Assembly (NCBI GenBank): GCA_963669155.1
Contig: OZ022596.1
Span: 18,463,379-18,527,378, forward strand
Direction: 5' to 3'
Length of the DNA stretch: 64,000 nucleotides
DNA from: Arbacia lixula
Lineage: Eukaryota > Echinodermata > Echinoidea > Arbacioida > Arbaciidae
Below are positions 21,391 through 33,500 of this stretch, in pieces (the first letter of the stretch is position 1; each line of letters begins with the position of its first letter). The translations under genes were made by a program, and so were the position numbers. The notes beneath the pieces are model-generated. The model did no database searches. It worked only from the letters and a program-made list of their open reading frames with translations, and was not told the DNA's origin.

Positions 21391-21812
21391 GTTCGTGAAG
21401 CTATGAATGTGAAGTTTCATACAGTTTCCGAGTTTCCGAGTTTCATGACATTGGAAATGGGCTGCCCGCTAACAGTGCAAGTGTACCCAAAGCGATGGTA
21501 CCGCTTGATTTGGGGTGTGTGTACTTGATGGATCGAGATCATCAAGATTGCGGGCGAAGTTTTGTGAAACTGGGGGAGTTAAAAACAGGACGAGATGTTT
21601 GTCCAAAAAGAAAAAAAAAACACGGCAAAAGTGCCGAGTTTCATGATTTTTTGCAAATGGGCTACGAGGCTTACTAGGCTCAGTAAGGTTTCATGAATGA
21701 AAACTCTAAATTGATGAATCATGCAAAATCAGCGTTTTGATACGGAGATAAACGCACCTTTTCCTGAAAAACTGTATGAAACTTCAGTCACAGCTTTTCG
21801 AAGATTTTGAGA
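21391..21812 (+). repeat. Z flank repeats on both sides of LINE-B tail
   Basis: Z on the plus strand continues to about 21620 (GAGATCATCAAGATTGCGGGC). From about 21760 to 21812 the Z flank appears in inverted orientation (AACTTCAGTCACAGCTTTTCG, AAGATTTTGAGAT) and runs straight into the poly(T) of LINE-B at 21813. An AAACGC-type repeat piece lies near 21725-21765. Confidence 0.6.
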
Positions 21813-22993
21813 TTTTTTTTGTATTAAGAAGTTTTTATTTGTCAACAACTTCAATTCATACATGTGATATACAAAATAAAATACATACGGCAATACAATA
21901 TATCCTTACAAAGTAATATATGAATACATTGTAAACTCATATAGTTAACACTTTACATTTTCTCTTTTTTCCTTTAGTGTTACAATAACACCTAATAAAA
22001 CTCAACGTACTCAATTTTTTTGTAGTGTCAAAATATTCATAACATGACAAATTTTCCAAATACACAAAGCCAATCATTAATACAACCTAGTCGAATTGAA
22101 GCCATTAACAAGGATTTTCCATAACCCCCCCCCCCTCCCCACCTTGGCCTCATTCCTCAAATATTTCATATCCTCTAACAACAACAACAGCATCTGGCCC
22201 TGAACCCTACACCTCCCCATAACCCCTCCCCCTCCCATGCCCTTCGTCGTCACAACCTTCCCGTTCTACTCGTGTGGGGGCGGAAAGAACGTTTTCTTTC
22301 CTTCTCTGAATGGTAAGAATGAAACAAAAATATATATATATATACATATATATATTAATGAAAAATACTCTCATACCTCAAATAGTTTATTCATTATCGT
22401 TATTATACACACATGTTATTCACACATTTATTCATTTTCACTTCATTTTTTTTTTATTATCATTATTTTATTATTATTATTATTATTATTTTTTATTTTT
22501 TTTTTGCACATCTAGCTCTCCCTAAACTCCTCCCAACATTCCCATTTTCTTAAGTGAAGGGGGTATTTATTTCTATTTAATGCCAATTTTCTTTCTTCAA
22601 ATTCATCTTCTTTGAATTTACGTTTAATCTTATTCAAAACTATTTCTGATTTTTTTTCTCTACCACTGAAAACTAAATACTTCACAAGGATTATTAAGTG
22701 ATTAACCAATTTTTCTTTTCCTTGATCTGCTAATTTTATCCCCCAAAATATGTCTTCCCAAGTAAGATTGGTGAAAGAAACAAAGTCAAAAATATTCTCG
22801 CAGTCTCTCCATATTAATTTTGCTTTTCCGCATTGAAAAAATAAATGACGATAAGTCTCTTCTTCTCTTTTACAGTAGCTACACAGATTAGAATCAACTT
22901 TCCCAAATAAATACAAATGCTGATTTGTATAAATGATTCCGTGTATTAATTTAAATTGGAACTCTCTAAGTCGGCTGTTTAATGTACATTGCC
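21813..22993 (-). mobile_element. LINE-B, 5' truncated, at P2/Z junction
   Basis: Minus-strand non-LTR element with A tail (T at 21813-21820), a 3' UTR with a C run near 22125-22135 (G run in sense), CA-poor AT-rich sequence, and ORF2 C-terminus at 22512-22993. The 5' end joins P2 exactly: GCCTGGTTGTCATCG at 22991. The 3' end joins Z. The element is related to LINE-A but clearly another family by protein sequence. Confidence 0.85.
22512..22993 (-). pseudogene. LINE-B ORF2 C-terminus fragment
   Basis: Encodes about 160 residues starting at QCTLNSRLREFQ and ending at a stop at 22512. It has the CSYC ... H-x4-C zinc knuckle (RHLFFQC). The open frame continues upstream of 22993 into the P2 palindrome, giving a false N-terminus (residues MNQILSSI...MTT are translated host repeat). 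The piece is therefore a 5'-truncated fragment and not an independent gene. No frameshift is seen within it. Confidence 0.85.
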
Positions 22994-23325
22994 TGGTTGT
23001 CATCGATGATGAATATAGTATAATCGATGACAATATTTGATTCATCTTGAAACTTTCAAAGATTATTCCAAGAAAAGTGTTCTGGAAATAGCCCTCATTT
23101 CAACTTTTTTTTTATAATTTATAATTTAATGAAATATAAAAATATAATATCACATTAAATGCATTAGATTAAAGAAAAACATATTTCACAATATAATAGA
23201 TATAACCAATACTTTGTGGTATTGTTATTTTGGTTATAGCTACCCTGTCACATTGTCTGAGCATGTCGTAAATTTAAATTTCGAAACTTATTTTGGAAAA
23301 GTACCCACTGAAGTAGTGTGTACTT
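22994..23325 (-). repeat. PP module 3
   Basis: P2 at 22997-23033, an AT-rich core, and P1 at 23297-23325 (AAGTACCCACTGAAGTAGTGTGTACTT). The order P2 then P1 shows minus orientation. LINE-B abuts the outer edge of P2. Confidence 0.8.
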
Positions 23326-23990
23326 AACATCAAAGGCTGTCAAGGCCAACCAACCTTTCGTGTTTGCACATAGGAAGCGTAGTTCGTCATGGGGCAATAC
23401 TGCCGTCACTTTAGGTAGCAGAGCAGCGCGCGCTTGCCGCATGCCTTCATGCGCTGCGCGTATATTTAAAAAAAAAAAACCAAAATGACTAACATCATTA
23501 TGATAGGTGAATCCAGGAATATTTCTAAAAATGCATCCTTTCATGTATGAAATGATATCCCCACCCTCACTTCTAATTTCCCCCCTTTTTTTGCTCTCAC
23601 ACGTCCAGGGCTATACTTATTTATACCTGCGATCGAGTAAAAACCAGACGACATAGCGTAGGATGTTCGCGTTGATGTTTGTTTTTCCTTTTCCTTGCAG
23701 AAAACGTATGTGTATATTATAATTGTTATTTTACAATTTATTATGTATTTCTCGTACCTTAGAAATGGTCGACAGAAATAACAAATAAACTTCAAATTTT
23801 AAGCTTTTAACTTCATTCGCGAACTTGCTTCTTCAAATGGCGCCCATGTCGTACAACAGCTTTTTCGGAGAGTGGTCGGTCTTGCGTTGCCTCGCAGCGC
23901 GATAAGGTCTTGCTTTAATATGCAGCCGTCAGTGAAGGTATGCTTGATAATCGATCAACCAGGCCATAAAAAAAAGAAGAAAAAAGGAAA
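23326..23990 (+). repeat. X flank segment
   Basis: About 600 bp next to P1. Landmarks are TTTGCACATAGGAAGCG, CGTCATGGGGCAATAC, GAATCCAGGAATATTTCTAA, TTGCTCTCACACGTCCAGG, ACGACATAGCGTAGGATG, GTACCTTAGAAATGGTCGAC and GGCGCCCATGTCGTACAAC. The same landmarks occur in order at 34.6-35.2 kb (plus) and inverted at 38.5-39.45 kb. Here X is plus while the adjacent core is minus; at 34.6 kb both are plus. Confidence 0.6.
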
Positions 23991-24522
23991 AAAAAAAACA
24001 ACTTTTAGTTGCCTTCAATGAAAACCGAAGTACACAACGGAAGGGTTGATGATAATCTGTCGAAGAATAAGGAAGTTACGATTGTTTTAAACTAATGACG
24101 TCACATGCGATGATTATGATTTATATAATTCAAACTTTGGCTATTTATAGCAATGTTTGCTAGGCGTTCCGGTCTGCAAGAGTGGCCGTGGTCAGGATCG
24201 CTATGGTCAACAAATTAGACACACGTTGTCACGAAAATTGTGCAGCCAATGACGCACACATGCAGAATACGTACACACAGTCGTGTACGTACATTTACAC
24301 AAATGAACACATTGACTTAACGTGTTTAATTCCACTGTTGTAAGTATTGTGTGAATGACGTTGTTTGTTAACCTGTAAAATTGTGTTTGCTTTTTTCTTT
24401 TACGTTTTTATCACGTGAACGACGTGAATTTCCATACAATGTATTTCTTTCATGTGCAGTGCACCAAATACATACAATTTGGTTCTCAGTCATAGCTTCA
24501 CGAACATAATTATTCTGATAAT
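23991..24522 (-). repeat. Repeat region ending in Z flank
   Basis: Contains the segment TTGACTTAACGTGTTTAATTC ... TTAACCTGTAAAATTGTG (24312-24390), which is also at 4.27 kb and inverted at 30.25 kb. It finishes with TCAGTCATAGCTTCACGAAC, the minus-strand Z flank, ending CTGATAAT at 24522, where a poly(T) starts. No gene. Confidence 0.5.
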
Positions 24523-24588
24523 TTTTTCCCCATCACCACTTTCTCTCCCCTTCTACTGCTCTTTCTATCACTCCCTCACTCACTAACT
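24523..24588 (-). mobile_element. Short A-tailed CT/GA-rich insertion
   Basis: A T run at 24523-24528 and a CT-rich stretch (CCCCATCACCACTTTCTCTC to CACTCACTAACTAA) sit between the Z flank and the poly(T) of LINE-C. It has the same polarity as the GA-rich A-tailed insert at 19195-19409. It may be the tail-end of an earlier insertion at this site. Confidence 0.4.
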
Positions 24589-26377
24589 AATTTTTTTTAT
24601 TGAGTAGTTTTTTTATTGACAACTTCAATTTATATACAAAATAAATGTATACAACAAATAGAACTTTGAAACATAGTATTTTCATGAATGTTACAATAAA
24701 ACACAATGTCATACATCTTCCAATACATAATTATAAATAACATTGATGATAGTTATACGCATCAAGAAGAAACTTCTACAGAAAATTCCAACACAATGAT
24801 TTTTTTCCAGTGTCAAATAAAAAACATTCGAGAAATTTTCCAAATACAAAAGTGAATAAATAAATCATTGATAAAATCTAAACGAATTGAAGCCATCAGC
24901 ATATAGATTTTTGACCATCACCTCGGCCTCTTCACCCAAATAAATTCAAAAACAAACTCAGCCCTTGTCATTACCCCCCCCCCCCCCCCACCTTCCCTTT
25001 AACTCCCCATCCACTATCCGGTGGAGAACTGGCTCTGTGCTCCGATACATGGTCTAATATTTAAGTTTTCCCATTAAGAGAAATGGATTGTAAGGGTCCC
25101 CCTCTTTGTTGCTAATTTCTTTTCTTCTCTTTGATCCCCCCTAATACTATTTTTTATTACAATCAATGAAGGAGTTCTTTTTAATTCTCGGTGTTTGTAA
25201 ATAAGATATTTAACTAAAATCAAAACATGATTAATTAATTGATATTTACCTTTACTTTTCTCCTGCTTCCCGAAAAGAATTTCCTGCCAACTAAATTGAT
25301 TTATTTCAAAATTCAAACTTCTTGCACATAGATCCCAAAGGGATTTTGAAAATTCAGTATAAAGTAAGAGTATAAAATAGATGTTCATACGTTTCTTCTT
25401 TCTTTTTTACAAAATGAGCATAAATTGGTCGAAATAAGACCAAAACGGAAAAGGTGGTGGTTAGTGTATAAAATATTATGCAAGAGTTTATACTGGAACT
25501 CCCTTAATCGACTATTCAGTGTGCAATATCTCAGTCTTAAAAATATACTTTCTATTTCCTTATTGGTAAGATCATAACTCGTTCTAATTCTGTCAAAAAT
25601 AGAAGGTTTAATTTCATTTTTATATAACAGCTGTTCGTATATTTCTTTTGATTTCAAAAACATCAAATTAGTCGTTTTCTTACCCAAATTGAAATCGATT
25701 CCAGAGTTATGCTTTGCATTTATTTCAATATTGTTCTTCCAGCTAACAGGTAAACAGGCATAAATATGCTTAATCTTTTCAACATCATTTGCATCTAAAT
25801 TCATATTAAGAAAATGTGTATCACATTTTAGTTTACCGTTATTATCCAAAATATGATGCAGCCTATAAACCCCTTTATCGTATAGAATCTTATCAAATAT
25901 ACAACTCCCTTTATATCGAATGAGCTTATTATTAAAAATCACCACTTTCCCAAACTCTGTACTTCTATGTCTTATATTTACCCACTATTCTAACAATTCC
26001 ATGTAAAATTTAGAAGCTGTTACTTTCAATAAACCTGGTATATAGTCACATGAAAATAATAGATCTCCACCCAAATGTTTAGTGGCTAAATTAAAGTACC
26101 GTTTCCATTTCATATCTTCAACTTTTTTTAAAAGTCTTTTAATCCACATTATACGCTGTGCCTTTACCTGTACAGGGAAGTTTAACGCCTTTAATCCTCC
26201 TTGCTTATAGTCTAAAAACATTGTATTCCTATTAATTTTGTCTTTCTTACCTTTCCATAAGAAATCAAAAGTTAATTCATCCAATGATTCATAAACCCAC
26301 TTAGGAACAAGAGTAAGAGACGCTCGGAAGAGTACTTTAGAATAGATATGCACCTTCAATAGTTGAATTTTCCCCAT
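24589..26377 (-). mobile_element. LINE-C, 5' truncated
   Basis: Minus-strand non-LTR element. The A tail is seen as T at 24591-24598, followed by GAGTAGTTTTTTTATTGACAA, which is related to the LINE-B 3' end. A C run at 24976-24990 (G run in sense) lies in the 3' UTR. ORF2 sequence covers 25074-26377. The element ends 5' at about 26377, where a T/G-rich run and another insert begin. It differs in protein sequence from LINE-A and LINE-B. Confidence 0.8.
25074..26377 (-). pseudogene. LINE-C ORF2 C-terminal half, broken
   Basis: Three frames carry the sequence. 26377-25985 holds the thumb-like part (GKIQLLKVHIYSK, QGGLKALNFP) and ends at a stop at 25985. 25945-25385 holds the connector and the start of the zinc knuckle (CSFCKKE). 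After a frameshift near 25388 the rest (SWQEILFGKQEKSKG, LINHVLILVKYLI) reads to 25074. The frameshift cuts through the zinc knuckle, so the copy is dead. The homologous order of parts matches LINE-A. Confidence 0.85.
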
Positions 26378-26677
26378 ATTTTTTTGTTTTGTTTTGTTTT
26401 TAACAACTTGTACCGCAAGGTATCATTTATTAATTGTATCTTTAATTAAAAACTCCAGGCCTTTCGACAAATTAGTTGACAAACTACACTATATTATCGC
26501 CGAATAGTGAATGGAGAGCGGTATCGTCTGGTAGTTCTGTCTTATTTTCTAGGTATAATTTACATCATCCAAATACAGCTGACAGCAAATATGCACGTGT
26601 TTATTGATACCTTTATTTTTGTGTAGGTATTTACATCATCCAAATGCAGCTTACAACAAATATGCACGTGTTTATGG
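26378..26677 (-). mobile_element. A-tailed insertion between LINE-C and P2
   Basis: A T-rich run (26379-26401, TTTTTTTGTTTTGTTTTG) is followed by about 270 bp that directly abuts P2 at 26678. Within it a ~70-bp segment (TTTACATCATCCAAATACAGC ... TATGCACGTGTTTAT) is repeated in tandem at 26569 and 26631. If the T-rich run is an A tail, this is a third retro-insert with the same polarity at the same junction. Confidence 0.4.
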
Positions 26678-27012
26678 TTGTAATCGATGATAAATAATGC
26701 TATAATCGATCACAATTTTTGATTCATTCTCATCTTGAATCTTCAATGATTTATTTTAAAAAAAAGAGTCTTCAAACATCAGACTACATTTTAAGTTATA
26801 AATAATATGTAAATTAATAGAAAAATCATCAATAGTGCAATATTATATGAAATTGCACTAGATTAATTAAAAAAGATACATTTAACAATAAAACCAATTA
26901 TTTGTTATTTTAAAATTATATAGATATGTATCGTTCCTCATTTAAACACAGTTTTACGTGAAATTTATTTCACAAGTTTTTGAGGGGTACTCACTGCCGT
27001 GGTGAGTCCTTA
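26678..27012 (-). repeat. PP module 4
   Basis: P2 at 26678-26715 (TTGTAATCGATGATAAATAA ... AATCGATCACAA), core, and P1 at 26985-27012 (GGGTACTCACTGCCG ... GTGAGTCC). Minus orientation. Confidence 0.75.
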
Positions 27013-27502
27013 TTAAATGAAAATCAATGGTGGAATGCTCTCTGGAATGTAGTGCGTCATGGTACCGGGTCAGTTTAGGCTGAAGTTTGGGAACCAAGTT
27101 GGCGGATACGTGCCACATCATTGGCCGTGAGGCGACCCCTTTTTCTTGCATGTTCGTTCGCGTCGCCAGGGGCATGAAAAAATAATAATGAATGTTACTT
27201 TTAAAATGTGCAAAACCAGATGTTCAATTAGACAAATCCTGCGCACTAACGAGAACATGTCAGATGGCAACCCTTCACACAGTGATCGTCAGGTTCGGTC
27301 TAGGCTACGTACAAAGTGCATGAGCAGACAAGGGAAGGTAGACACGTTAGTAATGAACGCAGTACTGCGTTGCCGTTTTGAAACGGGTTTAGCGATGGGA
27401 AACAATTTGTATGGGTGGCGCGTGTATGTAATATATACCAGTTTATGAACGGAGCAATTATGCTAGTTGATGCAATGTCCCCGGGCAGAAAGGAGGTATT
27501 AA
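27013..27502. other. Non-coding stretch
   Basis: Positions 27013-27180 resemble part of the sequence beyond P1 in other modules (AGTGCGTCATGGTACCGG). Reading frames on both strands show no recognisable domain. I see nothing else to call. Confidence 0.35.
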
Positions 27503-27875
27503 AGGGAATATACTGTACTGGGAAGACAAAAAAAAAAAACACTTCAAAAAGGGGATCGTGAGCAATCTTCTTGCCAATGCTCTTTTTTGTATTATTCATT
27601 TTAGAAACTTGCTGAAAGTTATTTGCCCTGAAATGATCCACATTTTGAGTAAAATAAGTGATTATGTCACAAATCCTCATTGAGTTCGGGCCGAACATCT
27701 TTATGATTTGTGATGTAATCACTAATCATTCCAAATGTGGATCATTTGAGGGCAAAAAACTTTCAGAAAGTTTATAAAATGGACAATACGTGAATTGAAG
27801 ACCATCGGTGGTAAGAAAATTGCTCACGATTACCTTTTTGAGAGCTTTTTGTCTACCCAGTGCAGTATATTCCCT
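27503..27875. mobile_element. TTAA-flanked MITE, 373 bp palindromic
   Basis: Second complete copy of the 16087-16452 family. It starts AGGGAATATACTGTACTGGG and ends with the complement (CCAGTGCAGTATATTCCCT). TTAA occurs at 27499-27502 and 27876-27879. The central part GTTCGGGCCGAACATC is itself a small palindrome and is also conserved at 16.27 and 51.98 kb. Confidence 0.85.
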
Positions 27876-27879
27876 TTAA

Positions 27880-28330
27880 CTGATTTTGAGTTCTGAATTG
27901 CTTGATAGTAATTGGGTACTCTCTTACTATCTTACTACTACAGTATTTGCCTGTTTAAATGAAAAAAGTGTCAGTGTATTATCAAGGAGGCTAACTAGAT
28001 CAGACCTTCCCTGTACTAGCTTCCTAATTATATTGGCAACATGTAGTTTTATTCTGTTCATCCAAAACGCCCTCTACGGGGGTATTGTTACTGATGGCAT
28101 GACGTCACCCCAAATCAGCGTTCAGTTCAAAACGCGGTTGTGTTCATGCTCATTTTGATTAACGCCGTTTTAAAAAGTCATTTCAAAACGCAGGAAAAGC
28201 CTTGCGTTTATCTCCGTATCAAAACACTTATTTTGGATGATTTATCCATTTAAAGAGTTTTTTTTAACACACACAAATCGATGTTACACAAACTACATAA
28301 TCGAAGCAGAAGCCAATCAAAATGTTGCTA
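27880..28330. other. Non-coding stretch with AAACGC repeat
   Basis: Positions 28150-28225 carry CGCCGTTTTAAAAAGTC, TTTCAAAACGCAGG and TGCGTTTATCTCCGTATCA. These are shared with 45.33-45.40 and 21.73 kb in one or the other orientation. No gene. Confidence 0.4.
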
Positions 28331-28536
28331 TATAAAAAAATTATACACGGCAGGTCAAAGCCCGGGTGTCCCATTCACCAAAATTCATGAAACTCGGCAG
28401 GAATCAGGGACTATATTCATGAAACCTTCCTAAGATAATAAGCCTAGTAGTGTGTTTGCAAAAAAATCATGAAACTCAGCAAATCGGAAACTGTATGAAA
28501 ACTTCACATTCATAGCTTCACATTTTCAGATCATGG
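28331..28536 (-). repeat. Z flank, undisturbed, minus
   Basis: Carries the outer Z landmarks (GTCCCATTCACCAAAATTC, CATGAAACTCGGCAGGAAT) and the inner ones (CAAATCGGAAACTGTATG, TTTTCAGATCATGG). It runs without interruption into P2 at 28537, so this locus is an empty target site for the LINE insertions. Confidence 0.7.
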
Positions 28537-28866
28537 TTGTCATCGATGATGAATAATGCTGTAATCGATGACAATATTGAGTAAATCTTCTTCTTTTTCT
28601 TGAAACTTCAATCATTTGTTTGAAGAAAAAGTCTTTCAAAATGAACAAAAAAATTATGTGAATAAATATAAAAAAACAACAATTATGTTTTAAATGCATC
28701 TAAAAATGCACTAGTTAAAAGATATAAAGAAGTGTAAATCTTATAATATAACCATTTTTTCTTTTTAAATATTTTATACATATATGTTGAGTGCCCATTC
28801 TTAGACAGCGCGTGAAAAAAAATTCACAGTTTTTGGGGAAGTATCCACTGCCGTGGTGGGTACTTT
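28537..28866 (-). repeat. PP module 5 (empty site)
   Basis: P2 at 28537-28574, core, and P1 at 28838-28866 (GAAGTATCCACTGCCG ... GTGGGTACTT). Z joins P2 directly, with no LINE. A good reference copy. Confidence 0.8.
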
Positions 28867-29754
28867 TTAATGTAAATGAGATTATATTACTAAGGAAAGT
28901 GGTCTTTGATGTTGTGCATGTGTCCGTCGACACGCGTCTGTGGCTGCACATGACCAAATGTGATGAGTATAAAGTTCCTGACGACTATCACTCAAGCAGA
29001 CCGAAGTGCTGATAACAGAACATTGACAGCGTGTGTTTTTGCAATGCTTGTGAGAGTGCTCAATATTCTGTGCTACAAATAGGGTGTAACGTGGAATCCT
29101 ACGTCATCTCCATTGCAGTCAAATATACCATTTTCGTTTTAAGTACATGTATGCACATTTTATTCACGTCGTTCAATCAACACGATATACCCTTTTCTCA
29201 CGGTCAAAAAATTCGCTCAGCCCCAGCAATTGCGGTGTTATGTGATGCTATTATAAGCACTTGCAGGTAGTCATTGCAACGTTTAGTTTGTGAATAAATT
29301 ATGTCTATTATCCTGCTAATTTCTACCTTTGATGATGTCACAGGGGGAATCTTGAGTTGGATGATATTTTGGAGGCAGGGTTTATCAGTGCTGAGAAAAA
29401 ATATAGAAAATTATTTTGAAATATTGGACACATATTTCCATTGAACAGTTAGTGATTTTGTTATAGACAAGTAAAGTTGCATCAACAGATGTCAACATAT
29501 ATTTTGATGACGAGGGCCCTTTAATTTAGTCAACTTATTTTCAGGACGGATGATTCCATTCATGAAATGTGACCTATTAGACTGATTTTGGACATAATAA
29601 TTGGACTGTAATGGAGTTGATGCAGGATTTCCCGCTTCATCCCCAGCTATGCACAGGTGTTGAGAATATTCAGATGGAAAGGTGTATGTACCACGAACTT
29701 GACACTAAGGTGTCATCGTATCATCAGTACATTACACTATCTGTCATCATTATA
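28867..29754. other. Non-coding stretch between two PP modules
   Basis: Contains GCTGCACATGACCAAATG (compare GCTGCACGTGACAAGATG at 30360) and GGGTGTAACGTGGAATC near 29080, which recurs inverted at 34475. Near 29650, GCACAGGTGTTGAGAATATTC and GTACCACGAACTTG match 34510-34555. These are outer parts of the PP repeat; no coding region is supported. Confidence 0.4.
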
Positions 29755-30068
29755 AAGTACCCACCACGGCAGAGGATACTTTTCCATAAATTTGGGAATG
29801 ATGATTCACTTTAAGAACTAATAATATTGTATGTGAGTAGCAGAGTAAATTGAACTGATTAAAAAATAACAAAGTATTTGTTGTATTGTAAAATGTATAC
29901 TTTTTTTTATTAATCTAGAGTAATTCTATATGATGTTACATTCTTTTTTAGCTAATTGCAATTATTCATATTTGTAAGATGAAGACTCTTCCTAGAAACA
30001 AACTATTGAAATTTTAATATAAAGGTAAATAAAATATTGTAATCAGCGTTATTCATGATCGATGACAT
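29755..30068 (+). repeat. PP module 6
   Basis: P1 at 29755-29781 (AAGTACCCACCACGG ... GAGGATACTT), core with AGTATTTGTTGTATTGTAAAA, and a degenerate P2 at 30036-30068. The Z flank follows directly (GTTCGTGAAGCTATGACTG), so no LINE is present. Confidence 0.7.
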
Positions 30069-30512
30069 CATGATGATATGAAACTGTTCGTGAAGCTATG
30101 ACTGAGAAGTAAATTGTATGTATTTGGTGCAATGCACATAAAATATTGTATGGAAATTCACTTTATTTACATGATAAGAACGTAGAAGAAAAAAGCATTT
30201 TTTACAGGTTATTTTTTTTTTTACAATTTTACAGGTTAACAAACAACATCATTCACACTGTACTTACAACAGTGGAATTAAACACGTTAAGTCAATGTGT
30301 TCGTTTGTGTGCATGTACGTACATGACTGTGTGTACGTATTGTGCATGCCGTATTTGGCTGCACGTGACAAGATGTGTTTCATTTGCTGAACATAACGAT
30401 CCTGACGACGGTCACTCAAGCAAAAAGCCCATTTGTAAAAAGTTATGAAACTCGGCAAATCGGAAACTGCATGAATCTTAACATTCACAGCTTTACAAAC
30501 ATTTTCAGATCA
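30069..30512. repeat. Z flank pieces
   Basis: Z plus at 30085-30110, then the inverted TTAACCTGT/CACGTTAAGTCAA segment (30235-30300), and then Z minus at 30440-30512 (GAAACTCGGCAAATCGG, ACAAACATTTTCAGATCA). Z minus ends at the poly(T) of LINE-A copy 3. Confidence 0.55.
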
Positions 30513-33500
30513 TTTTTTTTGTTTCAACATGTATTTTATTAATCAATGAACACCAATTTTACAGAACATTAAACAATTATTCATGAATGATTTGAATGAC
30601 AATTACTGTAACAAATAAATTATTTCCAGAAACATATTCGTCATAATTATTGATCATAACAAATTTATACAAACTGTCAGATTTTTCAAGAATTACATCA
30701 AATTACAACAATAAAGAAAAACAACCATTAATCGCTGTTCAAAAGGAAAAACATATCATTCGCTCATTGTGTTCATTGATAAATTAGATAAGAAAAAAGG
30801 ACACCAAAAAGGCCCTTCCCTCCATTTCCCTTACCCCACCCCTCCACCATACCCCGCCCTCTCCTTTCCCTCACTCCTCCCCCCCCCCCCCCCCCCCCCC
30901 CGGGCTTCTTATACATGCACTTATTTCTTCTGGAACAGGAGCATACATATTACCATCTCTAGAACGAGTTGCAGGGCATATCTTGGTGGATACTAAAAAT
31001 ACTTCTGAATTGTCGTCCCACTCCTTCAATGTTAATAAATATACGTTTTTATTTTAGTTTGTTTTATTTTATTTTCAAATACATAAAGACTCACAAGGCA
31101 GGGGAGCCCTACCATAACCAATTTTCCCACTTTTTCAAGTGCACTGATAATGTATTATGCAAAACTGCTATCCTTTTTTCTTCTAACCTATCTTGTTCAA
31201 TCTGGCTTTTAACCGATTGTTCAGTTATTTGTGTGTTCTTTCCTCTTCCTAAGAAAATTAATCTTTTTACCAGTATTAAAACATGATTAACTAATTGACC
31301 TCTTCCTTTGTCCGGTAAGTCAATTCCAAAATAAATCTCTTCCCAGCTTAAGTTTTTTAAATTTATATAATCAAGAAGGTTACTGCACCGTTCCCATATC
31401 ATCCCAGCAAATTCACACGTATAAAATATATGTTTATAAGTCTCTTCCTCTTTGTGACAAAATGAACATAAGTTATCATCAGTAATGTTGAATTTACATA
31501 AATGATAGTTCGTATATAATATTCCGTGTAATAACCTAAATTGGAAATCCCTTAATATACAGTTCAAAGTACTTTTTCTAGGTCTACTAAATACCGATTT
31601 TATATCTGTATCAGAAAACTCGCGAGTATGTACATTTCTCATTTTTTCTTTCAAAGATGACTTATCTCTTATCTTTTCCACAAAATCATTATAAACTTGT
31701 TTAGATGTATTCGTATCTAAAGAAAATTTACAGCTATTTCTTATAAAAGTCATTTCATCACATGTATCAGTTCCTGGTTCCGTATTTTCTATTTTCCTTT
31801 TCCAAACTAATGGAAGTACTTCATATATTCTTCGAATAATCAAAACCTCTGAATAAACCAGACCTTTACTATAAAGATAAGCCGCCGAATATAACTCCCC
31901 ACTCCTGTCTACAATATGTTCCACTCTAAAAAAATTCTTCAACTGCAAATTTTCATTATAAATAGATTTTCCTTCAATTCGAATCATTTTATTATTTAAA
32001 AGGACTTCCTTCCGTACCTGATTATGATTACCCCTAAATTCCTTCGTTTTTGCCCAGACTTCTAATAAGTTCGCATAGAATAGCGGTATAGACAAATCCA
32101 AAAGGTCTACTAAATAATTACAACAAAATATAAATTTGCCTCCTATCTGCTTTGTACATTCCTCAAAGTATTGTTTCCATTTCATTTCTTGTTTACCATA
32201 ACAAAGCCTTTTAACCCACATTACTCTTTGAGCGTCTATTAATGATGGAAAATGCATTAATTTTAAGCCCCCTTGTTCATAACCTAAAGTTAAAACACTT
32301 TTATTAATCTTCGGTTTTCCTCGCCAAATAAAATCCCAAACAATACTTTCTAACTCACCATATACCCAGTTTGGCACCGGAGTGAGAGAGGCTATATATA
32401 TAAGCTTAGAATAAATAAAAGTCTTCAATAACTGAATTTTACCCTGTAGTGTCAAATCTCTTTGCTTCCACCATGTCAATGTTTTTTTAATTTTACTTAG
32501 AATTTCTTTATAGTTCTTATTTTCCTTCACATCGGGATCCAACGTGAAGTATACCCCTAAAATCTTTAAAACACCCACTTTTTGCCCGAAAACTCCACCA
32601 TACTCCCCATCTTCATCTTGACTACTTCCAAGTTGTAACAATTTCGTCTTATCTTTATTTATTTTGAGACCGGAAACCGCCTTAAAACCCTCAAAAACCA
32701 CTACTAATCTCCTGATGGATTCAATATCTTGTACTAATAGAGTAATATCGTCCGCATAAAGCACCTGCTTGACTTCGTTTGACCCGAACGGTAAGCCTAA
32801 GATATCTTTATCCTTCCTTATATTGTGTGCCAAAACTTCAATACATAAAATAAAAAGATAGGGTGACAACGGGTCTCCTTGTCTAACTCCCTTTTCGACC
32901 TTAAAATATCCTGTGGATTTACCCCCATTAAAAACACAACTAAGGGCATTATTATAGATAGTATCCACCCATTTCCGGAATGACGGTCCAAAACCGAAAG
33001 ACAAAAGGACCTCTTGTATAAAACTATGAGCAATTGAATCGAAAGCCTTTTCAAAATCAATGGCAACTAAATAACCCGGTAAATCAAAATGTGATGTGTG
33101 GAATATCATATCATCTATGATACGTATTGCTTCACCAATATTTCTGCCCTTCATAAATCCCATTTGATCTTCCAAAATAATTTCATCCAAAACTTGTGTA
33201 ACTCTCAACGACAAAACTTTAGATAAAATTTTGTAATCCACATTGAGTAATGAAATAGGCCTATAATTCTTTATTTGCAATAGATCCTTGTCCTCTTTAG
33301 CAATTAGAATAATCATTGCTTGCTTTTGAGAGGCCGATAATTCCCCATATTGATATGCTTCATTAAAGGCCTCTACAACTAACTGCCCTATAACCGGCCA
33401 AAAAGTTTGATAAAATTCTACAGTTAGGCCGTCATTCCCGGGTGATTTATTCAGCCTCATTTTTTCTAAAACCTGTATACACTCCCTTTCAGATATTAAT

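Noticed and set aside
22994-23045. N-terminal residues of the LINE-B frame upstream of 22993
   Set aside because: They are translated from the P2 palindrome, not from the LINE, and only show that the junction happens to be in frame.
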